Of a DNA stretch of 64,000 nucleotides, positions 51,287-60,241 are shown one piece after another (within the stretch, counting starts at the first letter, position 1; every line of letters starts with the position of its first letter). The notes under the pieces are model-generated. The model was not told the DNA's origin and ran no database searches. It saw only the letters and a program-made list of their open reading frames with translations. Source of the DNA: Bacteroidales bacterium UBA6428 (GTDB taxonomy: Bacteria; Bacteroidota; Bacteroidia; Bacteroidales; UBA932); NCBI GenBank assembly GCA_002437305.1, contig DJOW01000017.1, positions 87,103 through 151,102 on the forward strand, given 5' to 3'. The position numbers were made by a program, and so were the translations under genes.

Positions 51287-52237
51287 ATGAAAAAATACAC
51301 GGACAAAGGAAAGAAGGACACCCGCAGCGGTTTTGGAGCCGGTCTGCTCGAAGCCGGAAAAGCCGACTCAAGAGTTGTGGCCTTGACCGCGGACCTTAAG
51401 GGTTCACTCAAAATGGACGCGTTCGCCGCTGAATTCCCTGAAAGATACTACGAGTGCGGAATAGCCGAGGCGAATATGATCGGCGTGGCTTCCGGGATGG
51501 CCCTTACCGGCAAGATTCCGTTCGCCGGATCGTTCGCAGAGTTTGTCACCGGACGCGTCTACGACCAGATCAGGATGGAGGTCTGCTATGGCATGACCAA
51601 CGTGAAGATCGCATCCTCGCATGCCGGAATAACCCTCGGTGAGGATGGCGCCACACACCAGACCATGGAGGACGTCGCCTTGATGCGCGCTCTCCCGGGA
51701 ATGGTTGTGATCAACCCTTGCGACTGGACACAGACAAAGAACGCCACAATCGCAGCCGCGAAGTACGACGGGCCTGTCTATCTGAGGTTCGGAAGGCCAA
51801 AGGTGGCCGACTTCACGCCGGACGAGCCATTCGAGATTGGAAAAGCCTACGTTCTTAACGAGGGCAAAGACGTCTCACTTTTCGCCACCGGCCACATGGT
51901 TTGGGAGGCTCTTCAGGCGGCTGAGACTCTTGAGGCAGAAGGAATCTGCGCCGAGGTCATCGACATCGCCACAATAAAGCCTCTCGACACCCAAGCCGTT
52001 ATCGCATCAGCGATCAAAACGGGAGCGGTCGTTGTGGCAGAAGAGCACAACATGGCCGGAGGCCTGGGCGAACTTATTGCCGGCGTGCTTGCCGCAACTT
52101 CCCCGAAGCCGATTGAATATGTCAACGGACGCGATGAGTTCGGCCAGAGCGGAACTCCGTCCGAGCTTCTCGCCGCCTATGGAATGGACGCCGCACACAT
52201 AGCCGATGCCGCCAGGAAGGTCCTTGAGAGGAAATAA
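51287..52237 (+). CDS. Transketolase, C-terminal subunit
   Basis: A 316-residue partner of the N-terminal subunit: pyrimidine-binding domain (RYYECGIAEANMIGVASGMA with the Glu that activates TPP) and C-terminal domain (EVIDIATIKPLDTQAVIASA). Together the two chains make 597 residues, somewhat below the usual length for a one-chain enzyme. A terminator follows at 52256-52310. Confidence 0.92.
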   Translation: MKKYTDKGKKDTRSGFGAGLLEAGKADSRVVALTADLKGSLKMDAFAAEFPERYYECGIAEANMIGVASGMALTGKIPFAGSFAEFVTGRVYDQIRMEVCYGMTNVKIASSHAGITLGEDGATHQTMEDVALMRALPGMVVINPCDWTQTKNATIAAAKYDGPVYLRFGRPKVADFTPDEPFEIGKAYVLNEGKDVSLFATGHMVWEALQAAETLEAEGICAEVIDIATIKPLDTQAVIASAIKTGAVVVAEEHNMAGGLGELIAGVLAATSPKPIEYVNGRDEFGQSGTPSELLAAYGMDAAHIADAARKVLERK

Positions 52238-52255
52238 AAAAAATATTCATAAAAA

Positions 52256-52310
52256 ACAGAAAAAAGTTAAGAGACATTTACGTTTCTTAACTTTTTTTCT
52301 GTTTATAATG
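52256..52310. terminator. Terminator after the transketolase genes
   Basis: ACAGAAAAAAGTTAAGA and TTCTTAACTTTTTTTCTGT form a stem of about 17 pairs with a T-run in the second arm. Confidence 0.75.
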
Positions 52311-52405
52311 CCTACCTTGGCGGCGATAAACAAAGCCCGGCCTTGACGGCTTCCCGCAGGTTGGCGGGATGTCACCTCCTTGGCCGCGGCTCTCATCTAC
52401 AAACT

Positions 52406-53092
52406 ATGAAAATCAAAGATTTATGCGTGGACGAAAGACCACGGGAGAAGATGCTCGCCAAAGGAGCCGGCGCGATGAGCAACGCGGAATTGCTCGCGAT
52501 TCTGATCGGATCGGGAACCCGGAGAGAGAACGTGATCGAAGTCGCCAACAAGCTGCTCACCGCGAATGAAGGGAAACTGTCCATGATCGCGGGAATGGAT
52601 GCGGCCCGGATGAAAGAGATCGGAGGGATCGGAAGCGTGCGCTACGCCTCCATCGCAGCCGCCTTCGAACTGGGGAAACGGTGCTGCCTGGAGGATCCCG
52701 GCATAGAAAAGATCCCGTTGACCGATGCCGGCGTTGTGTTCAGGCTGATGCGTCCCCGCCTTAAGGGATTGGACCATGAGGAATTTTGGATCATTCTTCT
52801 GAACAGAGCGAACTTCATCATCCACAAGGAAATGATCAGTCTCGGAGGACTGTCGGCCACTGTAGTGGATCAGAAGCTGGTCGTGAAAAAAGCCCTTGAC
52901 AAACGGGCGAGCGGATTGATCATGGTTCACAATCATCCTTCCGGAAATCCAAGACCCGGGCACAGCGACCTGGCAGAAACGGAACGCATGAAAAAAGCCG
53001 CCAACACTTTCGACATAGCGCTGCTGGACCACATAATCATCTGCGACGATTGCTATTTCAGCTTCGCTGACGACAAGGTGACAATGGTGTAA
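52406..53092 (+). CDS. radC: RadC/JAB-domain protein
   Basis: A 228-residue RadC homologue. The N-terminal helix-hairpin-helix region (about 50-80, with IGGIGSVRYASIAAAFELG) is followed by a JAMM metalloprotease-like fold with His175, His177 and Asp188 in VHNHPSGNPRPGHSD. Despite the name, its role in DNA repair is doubtful. ATG 52406 (MKIKDLCVDERP) is preferred over an upstream frame opening at 52343. Confidence 0.93.
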   Translation: MKIKDLCVDERPREKMLAKGAGAMSNAELLAILIGSGTRRENVIEVANKLLTANEGKLSMIAGMDAARMKEIGGIGSVRYASIAAAFELGKRCCLEDPGIEKIPLTDAGVVFRLMRPRLKGLDHEEFWIILLNRANFIIHKEMISLGGLSATVVDQKLVVKKALDKRASGLIMVHNHPSGNPRPGHSDLAETERMKKAANTFDIALLDHIIICDDCYFSFADDKVTMV

Positions 53093-53122
53093 AACCGGGG
53101 ACATGACGCAGGAATCGAAAAA

Positions 53123-53154
53123 TTTGCAGGTGTAGAAATAAATCCCTACTTTTG
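53123..53154 (+). promoter_or_regulatory. upp promoter
   Basis: TTTG at 53123-53126 and TACTTTTG at 53147-53154 are spaced by 20 bp, near the TTTG-N19-TAnnTTTG consensus, 28 bp before the upp start. Confidence 0.6.
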
Positions 53155-53182
53155 GTTTCCGAAAATCAATTTCGAGAAACCA

Positions 53183-53836
53183 ATGAAAGTCATCAATCTT
53201 GGCGAGGCCGATTCAGTCCTCAACAACATCATTGCTCAGATGCGTGACAAAACCGTCCAGAAAGACAGCCTAAGGTTCCGCCACAACATCGTAAGATTAG
53301 GGCAAATCTTTGCTTACGAGATCAGCAAGGTACTGGAATACAGTCCGAAGGATGTCATCACACCTCTCGCCACGGCGAGAGTCCGCACATGTGACTCGAA
53401 GGTCGTGGTCGCCAGCATCCTGCGTGCCGGGCTGCCTCTACACAAAGGAGTGCTCGATGTTTTTGACGATGCAGAGAACGCTTTCATCGCCGCGTTCAGA
53501 AAGTATGACAAGGGTGACGATTTCCACATCAACGTGGAGTACTGCACATGCCCGGACCTTACGGGCAAGACACTCATTCTCACCGACACAATGCTCGCCA
53601 CAGGCGCGTCGATCGAAATAGCCTACCGCAAGCTCATCGATGAGGGAGGAGAACCGGCGCACACCCATTTCGTCTGTCCGATCGCCAGCATCTACGCCAT
53701 AGAATTTCTTCAGAGACACCTTCCGGGAAACACAACTCTCTGGACAGCCGCCGTTGATGAAGAGTTGACCAGCCACTCCTACATTGTTCCCGGACTCGGA
53801 GACGCGGGCGACCTCGCCTTCGGCGCGAAATTGTAG
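53183..53836 (+). CDS. upp: Uracil phosphoribosyltransferase
   Basis: A 217-residue salvage enzyme making UMP from uracil and PRPP. The PRPP motif LILTDTMLATGASIEIAYRK is at about residues 132-151, and the uracil-binding tail YIVPGLGDAGDLAFGA at the C-terminus is intact. It is convergent with rpoN (6-bp gap). Confidence 0.93.
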   Translation: MKVINLGEADSVLNNIIAQMRDKTVQKDSLRFRHNIVRLGQIFAYEISKVLEYSPKDVITPLATARVRTCDSKVVVASILRAGLPLHKGVLDVFDDAENAFIAAFRKYDKGDDFHINVEYCTCPDLTGKTLILTDTMLATGASIEIAYRKLIDEGGEPAHTHFVCPIASIYAIEFLQRHLPGNTTLWTAAVDEELTSHSYIVPGLGDAGDLAFGAKL

Positions 53837-53842
53837 GAGCCG

Positions 53843-55252
53843 TCAGAGTTCCTTGCGCAGACGGGCCTTTGGTATGTCAAGTTGGTCGCGGTACTTGGCG
53901 ATCGTGCGGCGGGCCACCTTATAGCCACGCTTGTTCATCTCGGTGACCAGTTGGTCATCCGTCAGAGGCTTCCGTTTGTCCTCCGCATCCACGCACTCAC
54001 GCAGGGCCTTCTTAAGCTCCCTGGTCGAGACTTCTTCGCCATCCTGATTCTCAAGACCCTCTGAGAAGAAATACTTCAGAGGGAATATTCCGAAATGAGT
54101 CTCGATGTACTTGCTGTTGACGACTCTGGAAATCGTCGAGATGTCAAATCCCGTCCTCTCGGCGATGTCCTTAAGGACCATAGGCTTCAAGTGGGACTCG
54201 TCACCGTCCATGAAATAGTCATGCTGGTAGTCGATTATGGCCTTCATCGTACTCTCAAGAGTGTTGTAACGCTGCTTCAAAGCCTCTACGAACCACTTGG
54301 CGGAATCCAGTTTCTGTTTCACGAAAGTAGCGGCCTCTTTCTTTTGCCTGTCAGATGATCCCTGCGCCTCGGCCAGAAGCTCCGCGTACTTGCGGTTCAC
54401 TCGGATTTCAGGAATATTAAAACGCGGCATGGACAGTTTCAACTCCCCGTCCACCACGTCCAGCACAAAGTCAGGCACGATCTGCTGGGCCTGGTCACTG
54501 TAGGAGTCGTCAATCTGGCCGCCGGGGGCCGGATTCAGCTTGACAATCCTTGCCATGACGGCCTTCATGTCTTCCTCGCTCAGACCCATCTTGGAGATGA
54601 TCTTCTGGAAATGCCTGTTGGAGAACTCGGTGAAATAGTCAGAGAGGATTGTCTCGGCGGTACGAACCTCCTTGGTCTGTTTCTGGGCTCTGAGTTGAAG
54701 AAGAAGGCATTCGCGAAGGTCCCTGGCTCCGACACCGGCGGGCTCAAACTCCTGGATCACCTTCAGCATTTTCAACACTTCCTCCGGAGTAGACTCGATG
54801 TTCGCCCTGAACGCAAGGTCATCCACGATGCTGTCGATGTCTCTGCGAAGGTACCCGTCACTGTCAAGGCTGCCTATGATGAAGGCGGCGACATCGTGGT
54901 CATGTTTAGAGAGATTGCGGTAGCCGAGCTGTTCCATCAAGCTCTGGGTAAAGCTCTCCTTGACTGAAAAGGTGTTGTACTGGGGGCGTTCATCCTTCCC
55001 ATAGTTATTCACCGTCAGCTTGTAGGAAGGGATGGGATCATTTTCGTCAATCTCATCGATGGAGATGTCCTTAGGCTCATCATCGTCTTTTTTTTCCGGC
55101 GCGGGAGAATCGTCAAGCACCGGATTGTCCTCCAATTCAGACTTAACCTTTTGCTCCAGCTCCTGAATGGGAAGTTCTATGAGCTTGATTGTCTGGATTT
55201 GAAGAGGTGACAGCTTCTGAGTCTGCTTGAGTTCGAGTCCTTGCTTGAGCAT
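53843..55252 (-). CDS. rpoN: RNA polymerase sigma-54 factor
   Basis: A 469-residue RpoN. Region I is Gln/Leu rich (LELKQTQKLSPLQIQTIKLI), then an acidic region II, the core-binding domain, the helix-turn-helix, and the RpoN box ARRTIAKYRDQLDIPKARLR at the C-terminus. It directs promoters of the -24/-12 class with enhancer-binding ATPases, none of which lie in this window. It precedes a SPOR gene by 3 bp on the same strand. Confidence 0.95.
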   Translation of the reverse strand: MLKQGLELKQTQKLSPLQIQTIKLIELPIQELEQKVKSELEDNPVLDDSPAPEKKDDDEPKDISIDEIDENDPIPSYKLTVNNYGKDERPQYNTFSVKESFTQSLMEQLGYRNLSKHDHDVAAFIIGSLDSDGYLRRDIDSIVDDLAFRANIESTPEEVLKMLKVIQEFEPAGVGARDLRECLLLQLRAQKQTKEVRTAETILSDYFTEFSNRHFQKIISKMGLSEEDMKAVMARIVKLNPAPGGQIDDSYSDQAQQIVPDFVLDVVDGELKLSMPRFNIPEIRVNRKYAELLAEAQGSSDRQKKEAATFVKQKLDSAKWFVEALKQRYNTLESTMKAIIDYQHDYFMDGDESHLKPMVLKDIAERTGFDISTISRVVNSKYIETHFGIFPLKYFFSEGLENQDGEEVSTRELKKALRECVDAEDKRKPLTDDQLVTEMNKRGYKVARRTIAKYRDQLDIPKARLRKEL

Positions 55253-55255
55253 AGC

Positions 55256-55807
55256 CTATTCCTGATTATCGGTTTCTATCTTCTCAATGGTGTAGGAATG
55301 GAGCCGATCCTCAACTTGCACAATGAAAGCGGTCGGGAAAGCCACCTTGACCTGCAGAAGAAGCCGAATGGCCTCAGACCTTGTCCGGAAATCGCCGACC
55401 GTAACCCTGAAGAACGGATTTGAATACGTCCGATAGGCCGAAACCCCCGGGAACATCTCTCTGAAACGCTCCAGAGCGGCTTCGGAGTCGTTCCTTGAGG
55501 TTTGTCTGTTGTCATTGAATATCCTGACCCTGAACCCGCTGGCGGTCCTGTACGGATTGGACGCGACATGGGATTCAAACGCGTCCCGCAATCGTTGCGA
55601 CTGATGCACAGTCACCCCGGAACCATTCTTTTCATGCTCCGCAAGGAGGTTGAAGATGTCCTTCCCGACCAAGGAGGAGTCCACCGGAACGCTTTGCAGA
55701 TAGACAACCGAATCACGTCTTTCCTGCCCGTGTGATGTGAAGGCCGCCGTCAGCAGGCCGGCGGACAGCAAAGATGCCGCAAGAATCTTGTGAATCATGA
55801 TGTTCAT
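55256..55807 (-). CDS. SPOR-domain periplasmic protein
   Basis: A 183-residue exported protein with a signal peptide (MIHKILAASLLSAGLLTAAF, cleaved near SHGQ) and a C-terminal SPOR-like domain (about 88-165, with RVRIFNDNRQTSRNDSEAAL and VTVGDFRTRSEAIRLLLQVK). ATG 55798, three codons in, is another start. Located between rpoN and a LEA-type lipoprotein on the minus strand. It should bind peptidoglycan. Confidence 0.8.
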   Translation of the reverse strand: MNIMIHKILAASLLSAGLLTAAFTSHGQERRDSVVYLQSVPVDSSLVGKDIFNLLAEHEKNGSGVTVHQSQRLRDAFESHVASNPYRTASGFRVRIFNDNRQTSRNDSEAALERFREMFPGVSAYRTYSNPFFRVTVGDFRTRSEAIRLLLQVKVAFPTAFIVQVEDRLHSYTIEKIETDNQE

Positions 55808-55811
55808 AACA

Positions 55812-56282
55812 CTATTCAGTCATTTTGTTAAGGTCCACATCCTTCAATTTAAAAGTAGTCCCCGCCCCGCTCTTGAGCTTAACGGTCGCGGTCACATCCG
55901 TAGTGAACCCATCCAGGGAGCCGTTTTTCACTATTTGCATCAACTTCATCAAGCCGACTCCGCCACTCAACGTCGCCGAACATGACAGGTCATAGATCTT
56001 GGAACATTTCTTGTCAACGCTGAGCGTGTCAGCCGTGTAGGTGGCGAATTCCTCACCGTTGTACTTGACGACGCCGTTCAAGTCCATCACCTTGAACGCG
56101 AAAGTAGGATTGTCAATCCCGACCGCGAGCACAGCATCGATCGAGCGAAGCCCGTTAAGGGAATATGACTCCAGGGCACATGAGGTCACCTTTATGTCCT
56201 TCATTTTCGACAGGCCGCAGCACCCGGAAAGGATGACACCTGCCATCAAAACGATAAAACCACGGAATATTCTTCTCTTCAT
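55812..56282 (-). CDS. LEA/WHy-type lipoprotein
   Basis: A 156-residue lipoprotein with lipobox VILSGC (Cys21 when starting at ATG 56282). The rest is a beta-rich LEA-14/WHy-like domain: AVLAVGIDNPTFAFKVMDLN is typical. The family may protect or stabilise envelope components. An ATG three codons upstream (56291) is also possible. The start region faces the miaB promoter with about 120 bp between the genes. Confidence 0.75.
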   Translation of the reverse strand: MKRRIFRGFIVLMAGVILSGCCGLSKMKDIKVTSCALESYSLNGLRSIDAVLAVGIDNPTFAFKVMDLNGVVKYNGEEFATYTADTLSVDKKCSKIYDLSCSATLSGGVGLMKLMQIVKNGSLDGFTTDVTATVKLKSGAGTTFKLKDVDLNKMTE

Positions 56283-56405
56283 TGCATTCATTTTTGAGCA
56301 GTGCTTTGCACAAAGATAATGAAAAATCCACAATAAGCACCACCAATCAACTCCGCAATCTTTGTTTGACAGTTTATTTTTGGCACTTGATAAAGGATAT
56401 TTATC

Positions 56406-56413
56406 TATCTTTG
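56406..56413 (+). promoter_or_regulatory. -7 box of miaB
   Basis: TATCTTTG followed by CAG, 21 bp before the ATG at 56435. Confidence 0.6.
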
Positions 56414-56434
56414 CAGAAGACACTTGATAAAAGA

Positions 56435-57757
56435 ATGAGCAAAAAGATTTACATAGAGACCTATGGTTGTCAGATGAATGTGGGCGACTCCGAGGTGATT
56501 TTCTCGATTCTGGGGAAAGAAGGCTACCAGCGGACCGAAACCATGGATGATGCGGATGTCATACTTGCCAACACCTGCTCTGTCAGGGACAACGCCGAGC
56601 AAAGGATCTGGGGACGCATCGAGGTGTTCCACAAGAGGAAGGAGAAAAGGCCAGGGGTGGTCGTCGGGATAGTCGGATGCATGGCTGAAAGGCTGAAAGA
56701 CAAATTATTGGACACCCGCAAGGTTGACCTCGTGGCAGGGCCCGACTCCTACAGGACGCTTCCGTCTCTGCTCCGGGACATCTCACCGGACAAGCCTCAG
56801 ATCAATGTCATGCTCTCCCATGAGGAGACGTACGCCGACATCGTCCCTGTCAGGACGGACAGGAACGGTGTCTCAGCCTTCATTTCCATAATGAGAGGCT
56901 GCAATAATGCCTGCTCTTACTGCGTCGTGCCGTACACCAGGGGCGCTGAAAGGAGCAGGGATCCAAAGTCCATAGTCGAAGAGGCACGTGATGTTTTCAG
57001 CAAAGGCTACAAGGAAGTGACTCTGCTTGGACAGAATGTGGACTCGTACGACTGGAGGCCCTCCGAGGGTGAGGGCTGCGACTTCCCGAAACTGCTGGAG
57101 ATGGTCGCGCGGATCAGTCCGGAACTGAGAGTCCGGTTTGCCACCAACCATCCCAAGGACATCAGCGACAGGCTGATCGAGACGATGGCCCGCTACGACA
57201 ACATCTGCAATCATATTCATTTGCCGGTCCAGTCGGGCAGCGACAGGATTCTGGAGAAAATGAGAAGACGCTACACCGCCAAGTGGTACCTTGACCGGGT
57301 CGCAAGGATCCGCGAGGTTCTCCCAGGCTGCGGGATCACAACCGATGTGATCGCCGGATTCTGCTCCGAGACTGAGGAAGACCACAGACAGACACTTGAT
57401 TTGTTCCGCGAAGTCGGTTTTGACTACGCCTACATGTTCTACTACTCCGAAAGGCCCGGCACTCTCGCCGCACGGCGCTATCCTGACGATGTTCCGCTGG
57501 AAGTCAAGACCAGAAGGCTGAACGAGATCATAGCCCTCCAAAGCGAGTTGAGCCTCAAAAGCAACCAAGACGACATAGGAAAGACATTCAGGATCCTTGT
57601 GGAAGGGCCGTCCAAGAAGAACCCGGAGGAACTTTGCGGACGTACCGGAAGCGACAAGATGTGCGTGTTCCCGGGCGGTGGGCACAAGGCCGGAGACTAC
57701 GTGGACGTAAAAGTGTCATCCTGCACATCCGCGACATTGATCGGAGAACTGGTCTGA
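56435..57757 (+). CDS. miaB: tRNA-2-methylthio-N6-dimethylallyladenosine synthase
   Basis: A 440-residue radical SAM methylthiotransferase acting on A37 of tRNAs. N-terminal cluster cysteines are Cys12, Cys48 and Cys82, and the radical SAM motif is Cys156, Cys160 and Cys163 in MRGCNNACSYC. A C-terminal TRAM domain completes it. ATG 56435 (MSKKIYIETYGCQMN) follows a clear promoter; an upstream frame to 56282 is not supported by homology. Confidence 0.95.
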   Translation: MSKKIYIETYGCQMNVGDSEVIFSILGKEGYQRTETMDDADVILANTCSVRDNAEQRIWGRIEVFHKRKEKRPGVVVGIVGCMAERLKDKLLDTRKVDLVAGPDSYRTLPSLLRDISPDKPQINVMLSHEETYADIVPVRTDRNGVSAFISIMRGCNNACSYCVVPYTRGAERSRDPKSIVEEARDVFSKGYKEVTLLGQNVDSYDWRPSEGEGCDFPKLLEMVARISPELRVRFATNHPKDISDRLIETMARYDNICNHIHLPVQSGSDRILEKMRRRYTAKWYLDRVARIREVLPGCGITTDVIAGFCSETEEDHRQTLDLFREVGFDYAYMFYYSERPGTLAARRYPDDVPLEVKTRRLNEIIALQSELSLKSNQDDIGKTFRILVEGPSKKNPEELCGRTGSDKMCVFPGGGHKAGDYVDVKVSSCTSATLIGELV

Positions 57758-57765
57758 GGACGGTC

Positions 57766-59289
57766 ATGCTGCAATGGATTCTCACTGTCCTGTACTTTCT
57801 CCTGATCATCAGTGTCTTCACCATAATCCTGGTCGACCGAGGTGATTCAGGAAGGAAATTCGCGTGGCTGCTTGTCATAGCCGTGCTTCCAGTGGTCGGG
57901 CTCGTTCTCTACCTGATGTTCGGGGTCAACTACAGGCATCACTGGATTTTCAACCGGCGTCACCAGCGGTACAGGGATCTCTTCAAGGCGGGGACCACCC
58001 CGGAACTGGACAGGATCCTTTTCGGGCATGAGAATGAATCCGCGGTCCGCGAGGAGTTCCGGCCTTTGGCCAGGCTTCTGGGCGCGGAGGGCTACCCGTC
58101 TGTCACCGCGGGCAATGATCTGGAGATCATCACCTACGGACAGCGGAAGTTCGAACTGCTGCGGGAGGACATCCTGAAGGCAAAGGAGTCCATCCACATT
58201 GAATATTTTCATTTCGGCAACGACAAGGGGAGCAAGGTCATCAAGCGGCTGCTTATGCAGAAGGCCAGGGAAGGGGTCAAGGTCCGGTTCCTGTACGAGA
58301 ACATCGCGAATTTCCCGATCGCTTCAGCCTACTACAACGCCATGAGGAAAGCCGGTGTCGAGGTCGTCAAGTTCACCAACCCACGGATGCACGTGCTGGA
58401 CTTAGTGACCAAGCTCAACTACAGGAACCACAGGAAGATTGTAGTGATCGACGGAAAGATAGGCTACACAGGGGGGATGAACATCAACGACCACTACTTC
58501 CGCCAGTGGAGGGACACGCACATGCGCATCACGGGAGATGCGGTCGCCGTGCTTCAGTACACGTTCCTGGACTCATGGCTGACAGGTGGCGGCACTATTG
58601 ACAAGGAGATGATCGATTACTACCCGATGGCCAAGGAGGCAGGACCCATGGTCGGGCCCTCAGGTTCGGCGGCAGCGGAGGCGGGGTCAGCTGGCATGGG
58701 AGAGGAAATCGATTTCAGAACCGATCACCCGATCCTGAAAGACAAATTGGTTCAAATAGTTCCGGACGAGCCGGACCTTCCGCTTCCTATTCTCCAGCTT
58801 AGTTACGAGTGGGCTCTCCAACACGCAAAGAAGTACATCTACCTCCAGACTCCGTACTTCGTACCGACCGAGCCGGTCATGGATGCCCTCAAGACAGCCG
58901 CTCTTGGCGGGATCGATGTGCGTCTGATGCTCCCTGAAGTGGCGGACAATCCGCTGATGCGACCGGCCAACAGAGCCTACTACGAGGAAGCCCTGCAGGC
59001 GGGTGTAAGAATATTCCTGCGCCGGGGAGAGTTCATCCACGCCAAGACCTTCGTTTGCGATGACTACCTCTCCAGCATCGGCTCCGCCAATCTGGACTTC
59101 CGCAGTTTCGCGATCAACTACGAAGTCAACGCCTACATCTATGATGAACAGGCCGCCCTGATGAACAAAGGAATATTCCTGTTCGACCTTCGCCAATGCC
59201 ATGAGCTTACACTTCAGGAGTGGAGCGCCCGTCCTTGGTACTCACGCATCGCGGAAAGCTTCATGCGCCTCTTCGCCCCGCTGCTGTAA
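57766..59289 (+). CDS. cls: Cardiolipin synthase (phospholipase D family)
   Basis: A 507-residue membrane enzyme joining phosphatidylglycerol molecules into cardiolipin. Two N-terminal helices (about 1-60) precede two HKD motifs: NHRKIVVIDG in the first half and IHAKTFVCDD in the second. A Gly/Ala/Ser-rich insertion (about residues 300-312) is unusual. ATG 57766 (MLQWILTVLYF) is chosen as it follows the miaB stop by 8 bp; a start at 57634 would overlap miaB. Confidence 0.92.
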   Translation: MLQWILTVLYFLLIISVFTIILVDRGDSGRKFAWLLVIAVLPVVGLVLYLMFGVNYRHHWIFNRRHQRYRDLFKAGTTPELDRILFGHENESAVREEFRPLARLLGAEGYPSVTAGNDLEIITYGQRKFELLREDILKAKESIHIEYFHFGNDKGSKVIKRLLMQKAREGVKVRFLYENIANFPIASAYYNAMRKAGVEVVKFTNPRMHVLDLVTKLNYRNHRKIVVIDGKIGYTGGMNINDHYFRQWRDTHMRITGDAVAVLQYTFLDSWLTGGGTIDKEMIDYYPMAKEAGPMVGPSGSAAAEAGSAGMGEEIDFRTDHPILKDKLVQIVPDEPDLPLPILQLSYEWALQHAKKYIYLQTPYFVPTEPVMDALKTAALGGIDVRLMLPEVADNPLMRPANRAYYEEALQAGVRIFLRRGEFIHAKTFVCDDYLSSIGSANLDFRSFAINYEVNAYIYDEQAALMNKGIFLFDLRQCHELTLQEWSARPWYSRIAESFMRLFAPLL

Positions 59290-59397
59290 AACGCTGCCAT
59301 TATTTTCCAAGGCCGACATAGGAAGCAACAAGATGAATTGCCGATCTCCATAATAACTTTCCGCTTCCGCGCACGTGCACAATTGTAATAAAAAGCC

Positions 59398-59405
59398 TAT
59401 ATTTG
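59398..59405 (+). promoter_or_regulatory. -7 box of the uronate operon
   Basis: TATATTTG followed by CAGG, 42 bp before the SDR start, in a 157-bp gap otherwise without features. Confidence 0.55.
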
Positions 59406-59446
59406 CAGGCACATACTCAGAAATGGACTAAATAACTATCTTCATC

Positions 59447-60241
59447 ATGTTAAATTTCTCACTTGAAGGAAAGGTCGCCCTTGTGACGGGCGCATCCTAC
59501 GGGATTGGCTTCGCCATAGCCACCGCGTTCGCCGAGGCCGGAGCGAAGATCGCGTTCAACGACATCAGGCAGGATCTAGTGGACAAGGGCCTGGCTTCCT
59601 ACAGAGAAAAAGGCTTTGATGCAAAGGGCTATGTCTGCGATGTCACCAAAGAAGACGAGGTAGCCGGGCTTGTGAGGAAGATCGAGAGCGACCTCGGGCC
59701 GATCAACATCCTGGTGAACAACGCCGGCATCATCAAGCGCATCCCGATGTGCGAGATGAAGGCAGAGGAATTCCGCCAGGTCATCGATGTGGATCTGAAC
59801 GCCCCGTTCATTGTCTCCAAGGCGGTTATCCCTTCGATGATCTCCAACGGCGGCGGGAAGATCATCAACATCTGCTCGATGATGTCAGAGCTCGGACGCG
59901 AGACCGTCTCGGCCTATGCCGCTGCCAAGGGCGGGCTCAAGATGCTCACCAGAAACATAGCCTCCGAATATGGCGAGTACAACATCCAGTGCAACGGAAT
60001 CGGCCCCGGCTACATCGCCACCCCACAGACAGCCCCCCTGCGCGAGCGTCTGCCGGACGGATCAAGACACCCGTTCGATGCATTCATAGTAGCGAAGACC
60101 CCGGCCGCGCGTTGGGGAACCACTGATGACCTCAAAGGTCCGGCCGTGTTCCTGGCATCTGAGGCCTCCGACTTCGTCAATGGCCACATTCTTTATGTTG
60201 ACGGAGGCATTCTCGCTTACATCGGAAAACAGCCACAGTGA
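59447..60241 (+). CDS. SDR dehydrogenase, gluconate 5-dehydrogenase/KduD-like
   Basis: A 264-residue short-chain dehydrogenase. The cofactor motif TGASYGIG is at residues 14-21 and the catalytic Tyr157 and Lys161 lie in SAYAAAKGG. Its position with kduI and a GH105 hydrolase suggests it reduces the keto-deoxy-uronate made by KduI (KduD step), though gluconate 5-dehydrogenase is the other usual annotation. The stop overlaps the next ATG by one base. Confidence 0.85.
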   Translation: MLNFSLEGKVALVTGASYGIGFAIATAFAEAGAKIAFNDIRQDLVDKGLASYREKGFDAKGYVCDVTKEDEVAGLVRKIESDLGPINILVNNAGIIKRIPMCEMKAEEFRQVIDVDLNAPFIVSKAVIPSMISNGGGKIINICSMMSELGRETVSAYAAAKGGLKMLTRNIASEYGEYNIQCNGIGPGYIATPQTAPLRERLPDGSRHPFDAFIVAKTPAARWGTTDDLKGPAVFLASEASDFVNGHILYVDGGILAYIGKQPQ